Origin: Selaginella tamariscina
Taxonomy: Eukaryota; Streptophyta; Lycopodiopsida; Selaginellales; Selaginellaceae
Direction: 5' to 3'
Assembly: GCA_003024785.1 (NCBI GenBank)
Contig: PUQB01000118.1
Coordinates: 281,259-345,258, forward strand
DNA length: 64,000 nucleotides
The notes below the pieces were generated by a model. It searched no databases. It saw nothing but the letters and a program-made list of their open reading frames with translations, and was not told the DNA's origin. The position numbers and the translations under genes were made by a program. Positions 1 to 10,963 of this stretch are shown here, one piece after another; the stretch's first letter is position 1, and each line of letters begins with the position of its first letter.

Positions 1-96
1 ATTTCGCGCTCGGTGCATAATTCTTTTACAAGGTAGGTAAACATTCTGATTTGTACAGCAGTATTTTTAGATGTGAATACACTTGCTCTTCGCGGG

Positions 97-129
97 CTCT
101 CTCTCTCTCTCTCTCTCCCTCTCTTTCTC
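97..129. repeat. CT microsatellite in PPR1 leader
   Basis: An almost pure CT dinucleotide run sits just upstream of the PPR start codon chosen here. If translated from the upstream ATG at 51 it would give a Leu/Ser run unlike any PPR N-terminus, so it is read as 5' untranslated leader. Confidence 0.85.
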
Positions 130-158
130 AGATACACGCACGCACGCACGCCTCATCC

Positions 159-2048
159 ATGAGATGGAGGATCTGCGAAGGGGATGTGAGGGAGTTTTCT
201 AGGATAGTTAGGGGCTGTGGCAATACCAGAGACCTTGTAAACGGTAGAAGAATCCACGAGTGTATTTTGGAGAGCGGGCACAACAGGAACAGATACCTGG
301 CAAATCTACTCATAGAGATGTATGGCAAATGTGGGAGTCTTGAAGCTGCACAGGCTGTTCTGGATTCTGTTGACCACCCTAACCGCTTCTCCAGGACACT
401 CATGATCCAGGCATATGTTCAGAATGGGCATACCAAGTACTTGAACAAAGCAAAGCAACTGTTTGATGAAATGCCAGATCCAGACATCGTTGCATTCAAC
501 GTGATGATCAAGGCTTATGTTCAGAACAGGGACTTGGAATCTGCCCAAGAGCTCTTTCACATAATCGCAGACAAAGATACAGCTTCATGGAGTCTCATGA
601 TCTCTGCATATGCCCAATGCGGGCAACTAGACCAGGCATGGAGTCTCTTTGATAGGACACCTCAGCGAGACTCTTTCATATGGACTGCTGTCATCACTGC
701 GTTTGCAGACTCCGGAAAGCTCGACCAATCACTAGAGATTCTTACAAGGATGCCTGAGTGGGATGTGATTCCCTGGACGGTCATGGTTACAGCATATTTC
801 CGAGAAGGGCATCTCCGGCAAGCCAGAGTGGCTTACGAAGCAATGCAGTACAAGGACAAAGTGTCACAGAACGTGATGATCTCTGTATATGGGCAAGACC
901 ATTGTGTGGATGAGTTTGAGTGTCTGTTCCAAAGTATGCCGGAGCGGGATATTGTGACATGGACTTCGGTGGTCACTGCATATGCCCTTTCGGGGCATAT
1001 CACTCAAGCTAGGGAGACGTTCGAGAAGATGCCGGAGCGGAACTTGGTCACATGGAACTCAATGATTCAAGCATACGCCGAGAATGGGGATCTGGAAGAA
1101 GCTGTTAGCCTGTTCCGGAGAATGGAGACACCGGATGTTATATCGTGGACTCACATGATTACTGCATTCTCGGAGAATGGATATCTGGAGCAGGCAAGGG
1201 TCATGTTCAACAGGATTCCTCAGTGGGATCTCGTCTCCTTCAACACCATGATGGCTTCTTTTATCGACAACGAGCAGCTTGAGAAAGCAAGAGCCATGTT
1301 TGACACACTCCCTGAACGAAACTCCCAGTCGTGGGGTATTCTTATTGACGGATATGCACAACGGGGCCGATATGCAGAGGTGGAAGCCACCTTAAGGTTA
1401 GTCCCACAGAGAGATACCGCCTCAGGGAACGCTCTCGTTGCAGTATATGTCCAAATGCAGGAGCTTGATGAGGCACTGAAGGAGTTTGGAAGACTGATAC
1501 GCCGGGACTGGGCGTCGTGGAATGTACTGGTTTCAGGATATGCACAGAACGGTAATCTCCATGTTGCAGAGGACTGGTTTTACAGAATGCCGCAGTGGAA
1601 CGTCGTGTCGTGGAACGTTTTGGTCTCGGGTTACGCCAAGAACGGTATCATAGACGGTGCATTTGAGACGATGGGAGAGATGAATCTTCAAGGAGTGACA
1701 CCTGATGAATCCACTTTCAGTAGCGTATTAGCTATGTGCAGCCACAGAGGTATGTTAGAAGCATGTAAGAGGATGTTTTGTGTAATGCTTGTTGATCATG
1801 GTTTGAGGCCTGGTTTGCACTTGTTCTGTGGCATTGTTGATGCTCTTGCGAGGTCTGGTAAGCTTAGTGAGGCCGAGGAGCTTGTTGAGAGCTTGCCTTA
1901 TCCTCCGAACCGTGCGGTTTGCAATGCTCTGCTTGGTGCCTGTAAGATTCACAGAGATGTTGGTCGAGGTTCGAGGATTGCATCACATGCCTCGCAAGTG
2001 GATCCTGAGTCTGGGGCATCATATGTTCTTCTGTCTGGCATGTGTTAA
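159..2048 (+). CDS. PPR protein, S-repeat type, truncated E domain
   Basis: Pentatricopeptide repeat protein of about 629 residues, intronless as read. PPR proteins bind organellar RNA in mitochondria or plastids and act in editing, splicing or stability. About 16 tandem repeats of ~31 residues cover nearly the whole protein, with S-type signatures such as MPERDIVTWTSVVTAYA and MPERNLVTWNSMIQAYA. After the last repeats comes an E1-like stretch (PNRAVCNALLGACKIHRD) that stops at YVLLSGMC, where related proteins continue into E2, E+ and often DYW. The start at 159 is chosen because the ATG at 51 would add a Ser/Leu run from a CT repeat; no clear transit peptide is seen from either start. With no DYW domain it would need a partner for C-to-U editing, or it is a decayed editing factor. 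The repeat style is typical of lycophytes. The RNA target cannot be told from the sequence here. Confidence 0.85.
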   Translation: MRWRICEGDVREFSRIVRGCGNTRDLVNGRRIHECILESGHNRNRYLANLLIEMYGKCGSLEAAQAVLDSVDHPNRFSRTLMIQAYVQNGHTKYLNKAKQLFDEMPDPDIVAFNVMIKAYVQNRDLESAQELFHIIADKDTASWSLMISAYAQCGQLDQAWSLFDRTPQRDSFIWTAVITAFADSGKLDQSLEILTRMPEWDVIPWTVMVTAYFREGHLRQARVAYEAMQYKDKVSQNVMISVYGQDHCVDEFECLFQSMPERDIVTWTSVVTAYALSGHITQARETFEKMPERNLVTWNSMIQAYAENGDLEEAVSLFRRMETPDVISWTHMITAFSENGYLEQARVMFNRIPQWDLVSFNTMMASFIDNEQLEKARAMFDTLPERNSQSWGILIDGYAQRGRYAEVEATLRLVPQRDTASGNALVAVYVQMQELDEALKEFGRLIRRDWASWNVLVSGYAQNGNLHVAEDWFYRMPQWNVVSWNVLVSGYAKNGIIDGAFETMGEMNLQGVTPDESTFSSVLAMCSHRGMLEACKRMFCVMLVDHGLRPGLHLFCGIVDALARSGKLSEAEELVESLPYPPNRAVCNALLGACKIHRDVGRGSRIASHASQVDPESGASYVLLSGMC

Positions 2049-2796
2049 TGACGTATTAACACTTCAGAGGGGTTAGTATGGTCACAGTATTTCATGAAAT
2101 GCGTACTCGGGATACACATACACATGTACGTAGGTGTATGTGTGTGTGTGGTCACTTGGTCACTTATACCACAAGTATCATAAGCTGTACATGTATACAT
2201 TATATATGATGTGATGATGTATCATAATTATAAGGAACAATTTTCTTAACAAGCTTTACGAACATCACTATATATAATTTACACTCAAATTGTAGATTAA
2301 TTGATATTAATACTATACAATGCTTATAAATATAATTTTAAATAATATATTTTTTGTATAATAATAGTAAAGAGTTATTGAAATGATCAATGCCTTTAAA
2401 TTAAAAAGGCAACAATAAAATAATAACAAAAGTTTAGGGTTCTTGGCTTAGGGTTATGGATACATCAGTTGTTATAACAGAGGTCGAAGAATTCTGTAGG
2501 AGCTTGCGCCCTACAGAAGACGCTGCTGAGAGGGCAAATCAGAGGCTAGAATCGGCTGAACAAGGAGGAGATCAAATCCATGAGGTAAATGAGAGTGGTA
2601 AATCTGGTATAGATGATGAAGTTATTAACAAGGAGCCACTCTTCAAACTGTGGGTAAAGGACTTGCAGGGGCTCTGAAGCTGCTCCAAGAACAGGGAGAT
2701 TTGAAGCGGTCCGTGGAGTTGGCGGGCAGAAAAACAGACAAGAAACCCATGTTCGACAATATCAATCTTGAATACCGTGACGAGTACGGCCGCTCG

Positions 2797-2842
2797 GTAA
2801 GTGTCACATAGATTAGTGTAACTCATAGACGGTTGCAAGACT

Positions 2843-2879
<37 letters not shown>

Positions 2880-2980
2880 TCAGTCTGTATCACAGATGTA
2901 TATATGCGCATGTATAAAAACACACACTTAAAACTTAATACGCATCTCGAAGTACTGATTATATGCTTGTTGTGTTTCAG
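2797..2980 (+). other. Intron of the SART1-like fragment
   Basis: 184-nt intron with donor CG/GTAAGT and acceptor TTTCAG/ATG. Its removal joins GRS to MTPKEAF, matching the continuous 'GR.MTPKEAF' of SART1 proteins. It contains a CT/CA compound microsatellite at about 2842-2879. Confidence 0.75.
2842..2879. repeat. (CT)n(CA)n microsatellite
   Basis: Compound run of CT followed by CA dinucleotides inside the intron of the SART1-like fragment. The same compound type recurs at 14473-14521. Confidence 0.9.
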
Positions 2981-3169
2981 ATGACTCCTAAAGAAGCGTT
3001 TCGGGCACAGTCGCATATCTTCCATGGAGTGAAACCTGGCAAGGCCAAGCAGGAGAAACGGATGAGACTGCGTGAAGCCGAGCTCAAGCGGAAGCAAATG
3101 GATACATCTGTGAGTTCTTACACAAACCTACATGACTATCGGCACGTTACCAAGAGAATGAAACAGTAA

Positions 3170-6100
3170 CATATGAACTTTCACTACTTCATATTTGGTG
3201 TGTGTTAGAGTACCTTTGTATATATAGATGACATATTCCATTGTATGTATCCATAGACAGAATATTACAATGACCGAATATATATTCGAAGCTTAATTAG
3301 TATGCGAAGTTAATTTAAGTAGAGGTGTTAAAGGAATCACAGGGTTCTTAAACTTTACTGCAGCCCCTCCATCATTAAGCTTTTAATGGGAAACTATTAA
3401 GTTTAAAAGGTTAATTAAAAGTAAGAATTTTAAATTAAAAAGCATACAAAAACTTAAATGCACCTTCTACCTATATGTAAAGTATATATTTATATTGTTC
3501 GGATCTAAAGTTTATGTACGTTATAATGAATTAGTATCTTACAATGTAGTGCCTTTATATTGTAATATTCTTTTTGTACGGGCCTTTATTATGTATATTC
3601 TTTTATACGTACGTTATAATAATGTAGGTGAGAAACTTAATTTAATAAAATATAATACGTCTTAATAATTTTAATATATTTTAATTAAATAATTTAGATT
3701 TTCTTTCAGTTTTAAAATTTTATTTAAGTTGTATGACTCTTTGGTATTATGTTCAAATAAAATAATGAAATATATTTTTAAAATGTGCTACTTTAATAGT
3801 TTTAAGCTTCATTAAAACATATTAATTAATATTCTATATTTAAATGGATATCAATGATAAAATATTTTAAATTTTATTAAAGAAAAAAAAATTCTACTCT
3901 AAACTTTTAATAATATCCTAATTTTAATAATTACATAATTTGAATGGCTTGTATATTAAAATAAAACGAGAATGGTTACCATTTATACATATGTATGCTT
4001 TAAATATGTTATTTAGATAAATAACAATCGTATATAATTATTGTTTATTAATAATAATTTACTTTTACGATATTATATTCAATAAAGCTTTATACTGTTT
4101 ATTATGTGGATTGTGAAACCTTAAGGCAATTCTCGTTTATATGTAAACAATATTAAACTGATTATTCATATTTATTTGTAATTAGGTCAAAAAAGAATAA
4201 GAAAAATATTGTAGACCCACATTGATATTTTATCTTATTTTTTAATTTAAATAAATTATCGAAGATATTTAAAAATTAAAATATCTAGTAAATCCATGAT
4301 ATAAACACAAATATATATGTGTTACATATGATATAAATAGTTTTACTTACAATATATATGCATGTAAATTTACAAATATATATGTACTTTTCTAATATTT
4401 ATAATCAGCTTATAAAATTCACATTTTAATTTATTATAATTACTTTCTTAATATTTATGTTAGAGTTTATGTGTATAATACTTTCAAGTTTTAGAACAGT
4501 ATATATTTATTAAACCTTAAATTTAGTTTAATGAAAATTAAATTATTTTAAATGATTATGTGTATAACTATTTTAAGATTTAATATGAATAATCTTAATT
4601 TAAATTTGATGATGGAGATCAAATTATTTATAATCATTAATAAATAAAAATTAAATTATTTATAATTGTTAATAGGCTGGCTTGCACTCACTCAATCTTA
4701 TAATTGTTTTGATATAATATAGTTCATCTTTCTATATAGTGCTTACAAAAATACTGCATAAACAAAAGGAAAAATTACATTTATGTCCATGAAATTTATT
4801 ATATTTATATAGAAGTTTTATATTTATATATATACTCATGTAACTTACTTCATAAATTTTAAAATTAAAAATTAAAAAACATTTTAAAAAAATTAATTAA
4901 AATTTATATATATGTTTATAAGTGATATTTTGGACCTAAATATAATAAAATACAAATTAATTATCACAGTATAAATTATTTATTTTAAATGTAAAATATT
5001 GTCATAGTAAAAACTGAAATATTTTTAATATTTAATAAATTTTAATTATTTAATTTGCAATATTATGAATTAAAAATATATTCTTAATTAATATTATCAT
5101 TTTAAAAGTCAAAGTATTACCGTTAAAGTTTTTCAAAAGTATATATGTAAATTTAAAACTTTAAGAGGGGTATATAAATAAATATAAGACTTCCAGGGGT
5201 ACATATGTAAATGTGATAAATTTTAAGAATATAAATATAAATTTCCCTAAACAAAATAATTTTTTTTTCTTAAGAACCCTTAAATTTTAATATATACATA
5301 ACATACATACATATATATACATAACATGATCATATATATATATGATTGATTTATTTATATATAAAAAACACTAAAAATATTTAATATATAACTTATTAGA
5401 TTTTATAACACTATATACATATGTTTTAAACTTAAATGTATAGCATCTACGCATAGCCAAGTTTGTTAGTTTTATTTTATGAATTACATAAATATAAATT
5501 TTTATATCTTTCTTAAAGTTTGAGTGACTCTTATATGATTTAATTTATCTAATATACATACACCTTTGAATATAAAGTATTTTAGATAGTTATAATTTTT
5601 GTGGTTATATTTAATTAAAATTTCCCAGGGATTTTTGATACGGACACAAAATCATACATATGTGTGTGTGTGTGTGTAAATACTGTTTTAATTATAATGG
5701 TTTATTAAAAATGTAAAGTAATTTTAATCATAATACAATGTTTAGTATGCGATTAAATTAGCATAGATACGGTGTTAAAGGGATTATAACTTTGAGAGTG
5801 CTCGTTAGAATGATTGTCCTTGTGAAGAAGATCACATGCACATATCGCACCATGCATGCATGCACATGTACTCGGGGCCCACCACCCTTTCCATGCCTAT
5901 CATGGCGAGATGATGACATGATTGACTCCAAAGCCATGCATGCATGGTCACCCACATGCATCCAGTCAGAGCCCCATCCAACGGCCCAGATTGACTTGGA
6001 ATCCATCTCCATCCGTCGGTTTGCATTTGTGTTCTTGTTCTTATTCCTGAAAGCAACAGAAAAATTCTCCCCTCATTTCAATTGATTCCCCTGACCACCT

Positions 6101-6174
6101 CTCCTCGTCGTTCGATCCATTTTTCTTTTTAGTTTCACATTGAGTTTCCCACTGCAGCCTGCAAATTGACCGTA

Positions 6175-6175
<1 letters not shown>
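3170..6175. other. AT-rich intergenic region
   Basis: About 3 kb of very AT-rich sequence with no credible coding frame, tRNA or rRNA gene. Around 4770-5240 there are near-repeated phrases of the type 'tttatatttatatatatactcatgtaa' and 'aggggtatataaataaat', probably remains of an old AT-rich repeat. A short TG run lies at about 5661-5680. The stretch 5780-6090 is less AT-rich and contains several GCATGC palindromes, but shows no convincing gene. Confidence 0.6.

Positions 6176-6212
<37 letters not shown>
6176..6212. repeat. (CA)n microsatellite
   Basis: Uninterrupted CA dinucleotide run of about 37 bases, roughly 360 bases beyond the 3' end of the IDD gene. Confidence 0.95.
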
Positions 6213-6214
<2 letters not shown>

Positions 6215-6568
6215 ATTAAATATATATCATATATAGTATATATCCAAGGCATACTGGACGCATATTTCCATCCGTATATCTGCATATCAAGCTGCAATCA
6301 GTGCAGATAAAGCACAGGAATCATTTTGTAAAAAAGCAAAAGGTGGTCACGAGATAGATTACAACCAATAGTCTGTGTGCAGCAACATGGCACCAACCCA
6401 TGCCCAAAAAACCAAAAAAACAAGAAATAGAAATAAAATAAATAAATAAAAAACACATTTTCCCATTTCTCCAAAATACCCCTTGATGAAACCTCCTGGT
6501 CAAAACCTCCAAGTAAACTCTTATATCATGAATTCATCACTAAGTATAAGCTTTTGAAACTCTCATGA

Positions 6569-8125
6569 TTAGACAACTTCAGATGCAAAAGTCGCTAGCG
6601 TGGCAAACTCCTTCTGTGCCATACACGCTGCACCTACACCTAGAAAGTCGTGTGTAAACGTTGCATCTTCAGCTCTTGATCCACATCCGGACGATTCAAA
6701 GCTTCTCGAGCTCGTCCGACTCACAGTTCTAACCGACTGCAGTTCGTCTTCTGTAGCGTTTTGCCTTGTCTCCATCTCGTACATACCACTTACATCAATA
6801 CCTGCAGTCCTCGTTGCAGGTAGCGCGCTGGTTGTAGCTCCCATCTGCGAAGCCTTGAGAAGCAATGCAGTGGCTGACATCTGAGCAGGAGCGCTGCTGA
6901 CGGATGTACCGAGTGATAAGCTCGCACTGCTTGTGTGTTGGCCGGGAACAAACTCAGGAAACGTGTTCAAGTAGCCAATGCTCGTCTCCAACATCCCACT
7001 GAAGTTTGTGCGGTCTCCTTGAGGGTCCGACCACAGTGAGAGGCCTGTCGAGGATGTCCACTGAGGTGGTGATTCCTCGCTTGGGGATGACCTAGACCTC
7101 TTGGTCACTGGATCATCATAAGACTCACTCTGAAGAAAGCTCTGTGAGGATGGGCCGCTTACTGTCTCTTGTTGCTCCTGTGCTGCTGCTGCTGCTGCCT
7201 TAACTCGAGCACTCTCCTCTGCAAGAGCATCACAGAAAGCTCTGTGGGTGATAAAACTGTCTCTCCTGCAAGTACATCCAAGTGTTAGAAACAATCTATA
7301 ATAGAAATGCATTTCTACATGTATACTGATCATATACCTTGAGAATAATGTCCCACAGTCACAGCGATACTCTCGAGTTCCGCAAGTCTTGCAGTGAGCC
7401 TTCCAATCAGACTGAACAGCATACTTCTTTGCACACTTATCGCATTTCCATTTCTTTTCACCGTGTTTCCGACAGTAGTGCTTCTTGATTCCAGTCAAGT
7501 CGCCGAGAGCCCGAGAGGGATCGTGGTGCACGCAGGTTGGTTCTGGGCAGACGTAGACCCTCTTCCTCATGTCCTTAGCGCTTCTTTGTCTCAGCTTCCA
7601 TGGCAAATTGTGTCCCCTCCTGTGCAATTGCAGGTTCTGATCCCTCTGGAAGCCTTTGTTGCAAATCTCGCAGATGAATCTGTTGGTTGCCATGAGTGTC
7701 TTCGGTGACAAAGCGATGACTTCTGCTTCTGGATCTGCATAATCTCGATCAGTAACCTCAAACAAGCAAAATGCACTGAAACAAATAAACAAAGATGAAA
7801 AAACATCTACTGAGCATTACGAATTGATGAAACAGATATACTCACCTGGTGTACCAGGCAGACTGCGCTTTCTTTTGTTTGCAGCTTGAGCAGAAACAGG
7901 AGCTTCACCGGAGGATGAAATACTTGCATCTCCTCCGGATGCTGAGGTTGTCAAGTTCGAAAAGCTTTCGAAATCGTTCTGCTGCAGTTGCCTCATGTTC
8001 GGATCGCCCCACTGATGATAAGTCTGATCGACATATGGAATGTTGGCCCGATGGAAATGGTTCAGATTACTGTTTGCATTCGTGTTCAACCAGGAAACAG
8101 GTGTGTTTTGCCATGGGTCGGCCAT
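6569..8125 (-). CDS. IDD: INDETERMINATE DOMAIN (IDD) C2H2 zinc-finger factor
   Basis: Nuclear DNA-binding transcription factor of the plant IDD family; relatives act in GRAS-linked development and gibberellin signalling. Three minus-strand exons are inferred: 8125-7846, 7734-7338 and 7265-6569, with GT-AG introns of 111 and 72 nt. They sum to 1374 nt, or 457 residues, in one frame. Exon 1 ends at KRKRSLPGTP (nuclear localisation signal plus family motif); exon 2 resumes at DPEAEVIALSPKTLMATNRF. The fingers are ZF1 CEIC...H..H (about residues 113-135), ZF2 CPEPTC...H...H (about 155-185), ZF3 CDKC...H...C (about 190-213) and ZF4 CDC...H...C (about 217-238). C-terminal family motifs MSATALLLKASQMGA and THDFLGVG are present. 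The start is the Met of MADPWQ; in-frame upstream Mets at 8173 and 8329 are possible but their extension is unlike IDD N-termini. It appears intact. Confidence 0.92.
7266..7337 (-). other. 72-nt in-frame IDD intron
   Basis: GTATATG...TTGCAG intron whose removal joins FSR to RDSFITH, restoring zinc finger 4. Its length is a multiple of three and it has no stop codon, so retention would add 24 residues inside the finger rather than truncating the protein. Confidence 0.88.
7735..7845 (-). other. 111-nt IDD intron 1
   Basis: GTGAGT donor after ACACCAG and a TATGCAG acceptor before ATCCAGAAGC. Splicing gives PGTPDPEAEVIAL, the invariant family sequence. Confidence 0.88.
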
Positions 8126-10659
8126 ACCTTCAGTGAAAAGACGGTAATTTTGATGCTTTAGAGAATGAAGCATGACCAACAAGGAGAAGAAAACAAACAA
8201 GAATAATGGAGAAGATTCACAAGCTTGTCTCAAGCTTATCACTAAAACACAGATTTGGCAGGGAGCACTAGATTTTGGACAAACCGAAGAATCCACTCTT
8301 TGGCCGCTGCATTTGGCTCTGCTCTCCACTGGTTTCTCTCTTTTACATGTTCACACATGTACGGTCCCTCGGGCCATGGCCAGTTTTAATGAGCCATTTC
8401 GTACGGTCGTCATCTTGTCTTTGTCGCATGCGTTTTGTGACACTTACTTTGGCTTGCCAACAAAGGAAACAGGTAGTATTCCTTGTTTTATATAAGATAT
8501 CTGGCCTAATATCAACTATTAATGGTTTAAACACACATATAAATATGCAACAGAGATTGTAAATAATAGAAATCTACGTCATATATGGGGAATCGAATGT
8601 TTGGGGTGGATTTGGAGGAATTTTTTCCCTGGGCCACATACACCACCAACTTTGTTTCTTTACTCTCTAGGCCAAACACACACACACATATATATATACA
8701 TATTTTTACGTAAATATATTCCGAAGAGCACCAATACTTCGTCCTTCGAAGAACCAGCGTGTTGCTCCTTGTCCATAACGTAACTTTTCCATGTTCTTCC
8801 TTGTCTTGTTTGATATGATTGATCACGAAACATTGGGACGTGGACAAACTGTAGACTCCATATATACTGGACAAATTCACTATATTCTCCTTACTGCAAT
8901 TATAGCCAAGTTAACCTAAAATGTATAGCTTGTGCATGCCTATAGCTAGGCCTCATTCTAGAAGGAAATTTTAATCATATGTCAACGTAATAGAGTATAC
9001 TAAAACTACACTAGTTTAAGAAAACACATATTTATGTATAGTTAGCAAAATGCCCAATTGTGGCATTTTTAAGTATATCGAGTAATGATGTTATTACAAG
9101 GCAATGTCAACGTTATCATTCGGAAATGCATTACAAAAGCAAAGATGGGCGATGTCCCTCGAATTTCCAACGTTGAAAGTCAGATAGATATGATGCCACG
9201 TGATCGGAAAATGGTAAAGTAAGTGGTGGTACCAGTAGTACTTTTAAGCCACCACGAGGGGATGGTTATTATATATATCCCTCTTATATCAAACCGTTTA
9301 TTTCCCCATAACATGATTCCACTCACCGACTCCAATATCCACCTAACCTTGACAAGAATGATATATATTTAACACTGATAGATTCCTATAGAAAGGGAAT
9401 ATATACTTTCCTAGTTCCCTTTGGTACAAGGTATGTTTTTAAAGAGTGTCCTTACGTTGAAAACACAAAGTTTGTGGTAGCGTGACAGAACCCTAAGAGC
9501 ACGCACTTCTAGGTACATACAACACTGAGATAGTGTATTATATGTATGTGTAACTAAGGTTAAAATGGAAAATGACTAAAACATCTTCTATGCTCGTTCT
9601 AGATGGGAATAAATCTCCTTCTCTCGTTGTCTTATGCATTTAACAGGTACCATTTGACACACACTTGGCGGTGCCGCCACTGCAAACTTCAAACACATCT
9701 GTACTCTGGAAATACTAAAGTAAACAAGTGTTTAAGTTAATAACGTAATGTGGCGAAAATGACCCTGGATCCAACTCTAGGGCTTGTCCTGTTGTAGACC
9801 ACAGGAATTTCTTCCAATACACATCATTGACTGTACGAGAAAACCCATATTATTAAGCTTAATGTTAACATCGGAGAATTGGTGGTCATCTAGCTAAAAA
9901 CAAAAACATGTATGAACGTTCCCATAGTCAATACAAAGTCGTGCTCAAGAAAGACAAGGAGAAGCAACATGCGGGAGCTGTCTCTTTCTATACATGCTTA
10001 CAAGGAAAAACAAACAAGCACGCATCCAAAACCATTACATTACAATATTGCGGTAAACAGTTGTTCGCAACGGGGGACCAAAACCTGGAGAGCATGAGTT
10101 AATACAGTAGGTAGGCAGATTGGAGATTTAGTAAAAGATTCCCATTCATATATATAAAAAGCCTATGGTCCTTTGTACAACAAGCTATAGTTTTTATAAT
10201 TTAGTAGCCAATATAATTATTAAACTCCCCCACCAAGCTTTATATAAATACATATATTATGATGCCTTTTTTATTCACGTACAGAATGGTCAAACTATTC
10301 CCCTTTAAGTTACTTGTGTGTTCGGTTGCTTCGGTGCATTAAGTCTAGGGTATGCTTTGTCTTCTAAGTAATTATTTCTGCCTGTCTTTGTAGACTTGAG
10401 CAGCAATGCATGATGACCGTGGACCACTGTCTCTGACCAGAGTTGACTAAGGCTCTGAAACTCTCTGTTAAAATGGATCGTCATCATGAGTGTGTATATG
10501 TAACACCAGCTACAATCCCTAACAATCCAGTCTAGAAATGCTTGTCTAATAGAACCTGTGTATGTGTGTACTGTGCCCTAGTGATAGTGGGATACACTTT
10601 TTCAGGTCTCCATGATGATCTTCCTAGTTGCAACTGTTTACCTAGACAACAAGTAAGCC
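8126..10659. other. Intergenic region, IDD leader side
   Basis: Contains the IDD 5' leader and probably its promoter (about 8126-8500) followed by mixed AT-rich DNA. Small CA/TA runs occur near 8683-8700. Short open frames (for example 9908-10102 and 10305-10487) lack codon structure or any recognisable domain. No RNA gene was seen. Confidence 0.55.
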
Positions 10660-10946
10660 CTAATATTCATGAGAATATTCCTCAGATTAGAATATTCTCG
10701 AATATGTAGATGAATATACTAAGAATTTCAAATCTAGTGTAAGAGTTTAGGACTAATTTAGGGTTTAGGATGTTAATATTCAGAAAAATATCCCAAAATA
10801 AGAATATTCTAGGATATGTAGAAGCTAGCAAGTAAGCCCTAATATTCAGGAGAATATCCCAAAAATCAGATATTTCAAGATGAGCATGTAATATTTACAG
10901 GAATGAGAATATTCCTAGAATATTCTAGGATATGTAGATGAATATA
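10660..10946. promoter_or_regulatory. Cluster of GAATATTC palindromes upstream of PPR2
   Basis: Five exact GAATATTC sites at 10673, 10690, 10802, 10907 and 10918, in three imperfect copies of a ~110-base unit with the phrase 'AAGTAAGCCCTAATATTCA'. The site at 10690-10702 reads GAA-TA-TTC-TC-GAA, three alternating units with heat-shock-element spacing. The cluster ends within 40 bases of the PPR2 start codon. Function is inference; a simple AT-rich repeat is the alternative. Confidence 0.45.
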
Positions 10947-10963
10947 CCAGGATTTCCAAGTCT

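Larger units (their letters stand above)
2456..3168 (+). pseudogene. SART1: SART1/DOT2 C-terminal fragment, frameshifted
   Basis: Remnant of the U4/U6.U5 tri-snRNP protein SART1 (plant DOT2/MDF), needed for spliceosome activation in the nucleus. The first part (from about 2477, TEVEEFCRSL) resembles the acidic segment before the conserved tail. One extra base near 2640 shifts the frame, after which GLAGALKLLQEQG and EYRDEYGRS match the family. A phase-0 intron follows (2797-2980, GTAAGT...TTTCAG). The next exon starts at 2981 with MTPKEAFRAQSHIFHG, the most conserved SART1 motif, then PGKAKQEKRM. The family normally continues some 60-90 residues further; here the frame ends at 3168, although GTGAGT after KQMDTS could be another splice donor. 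The N-terminal two thirds are missing. A real gene with a sequencing error and unseen distal exons is the alternative. Confidence 0.75.

Noticed and set aside
51..158. Upstream ATG extension of PPR1
   Set aside because: Would encode a Ser/Leu run from a CT microsatellite and a His/Thr stretch from 'CACGCACG'; no PPR homologue pattern.
5758..6085. Overlapping small ORFs on both strands
   Set aside because: No conserved motif, no codon structure, and several equally long frames compete on both strands.
9908..10102. Two overlapping short plus-strand ORFs
   Set aside because: Short, basic, no recognisable domain; expected by chance.
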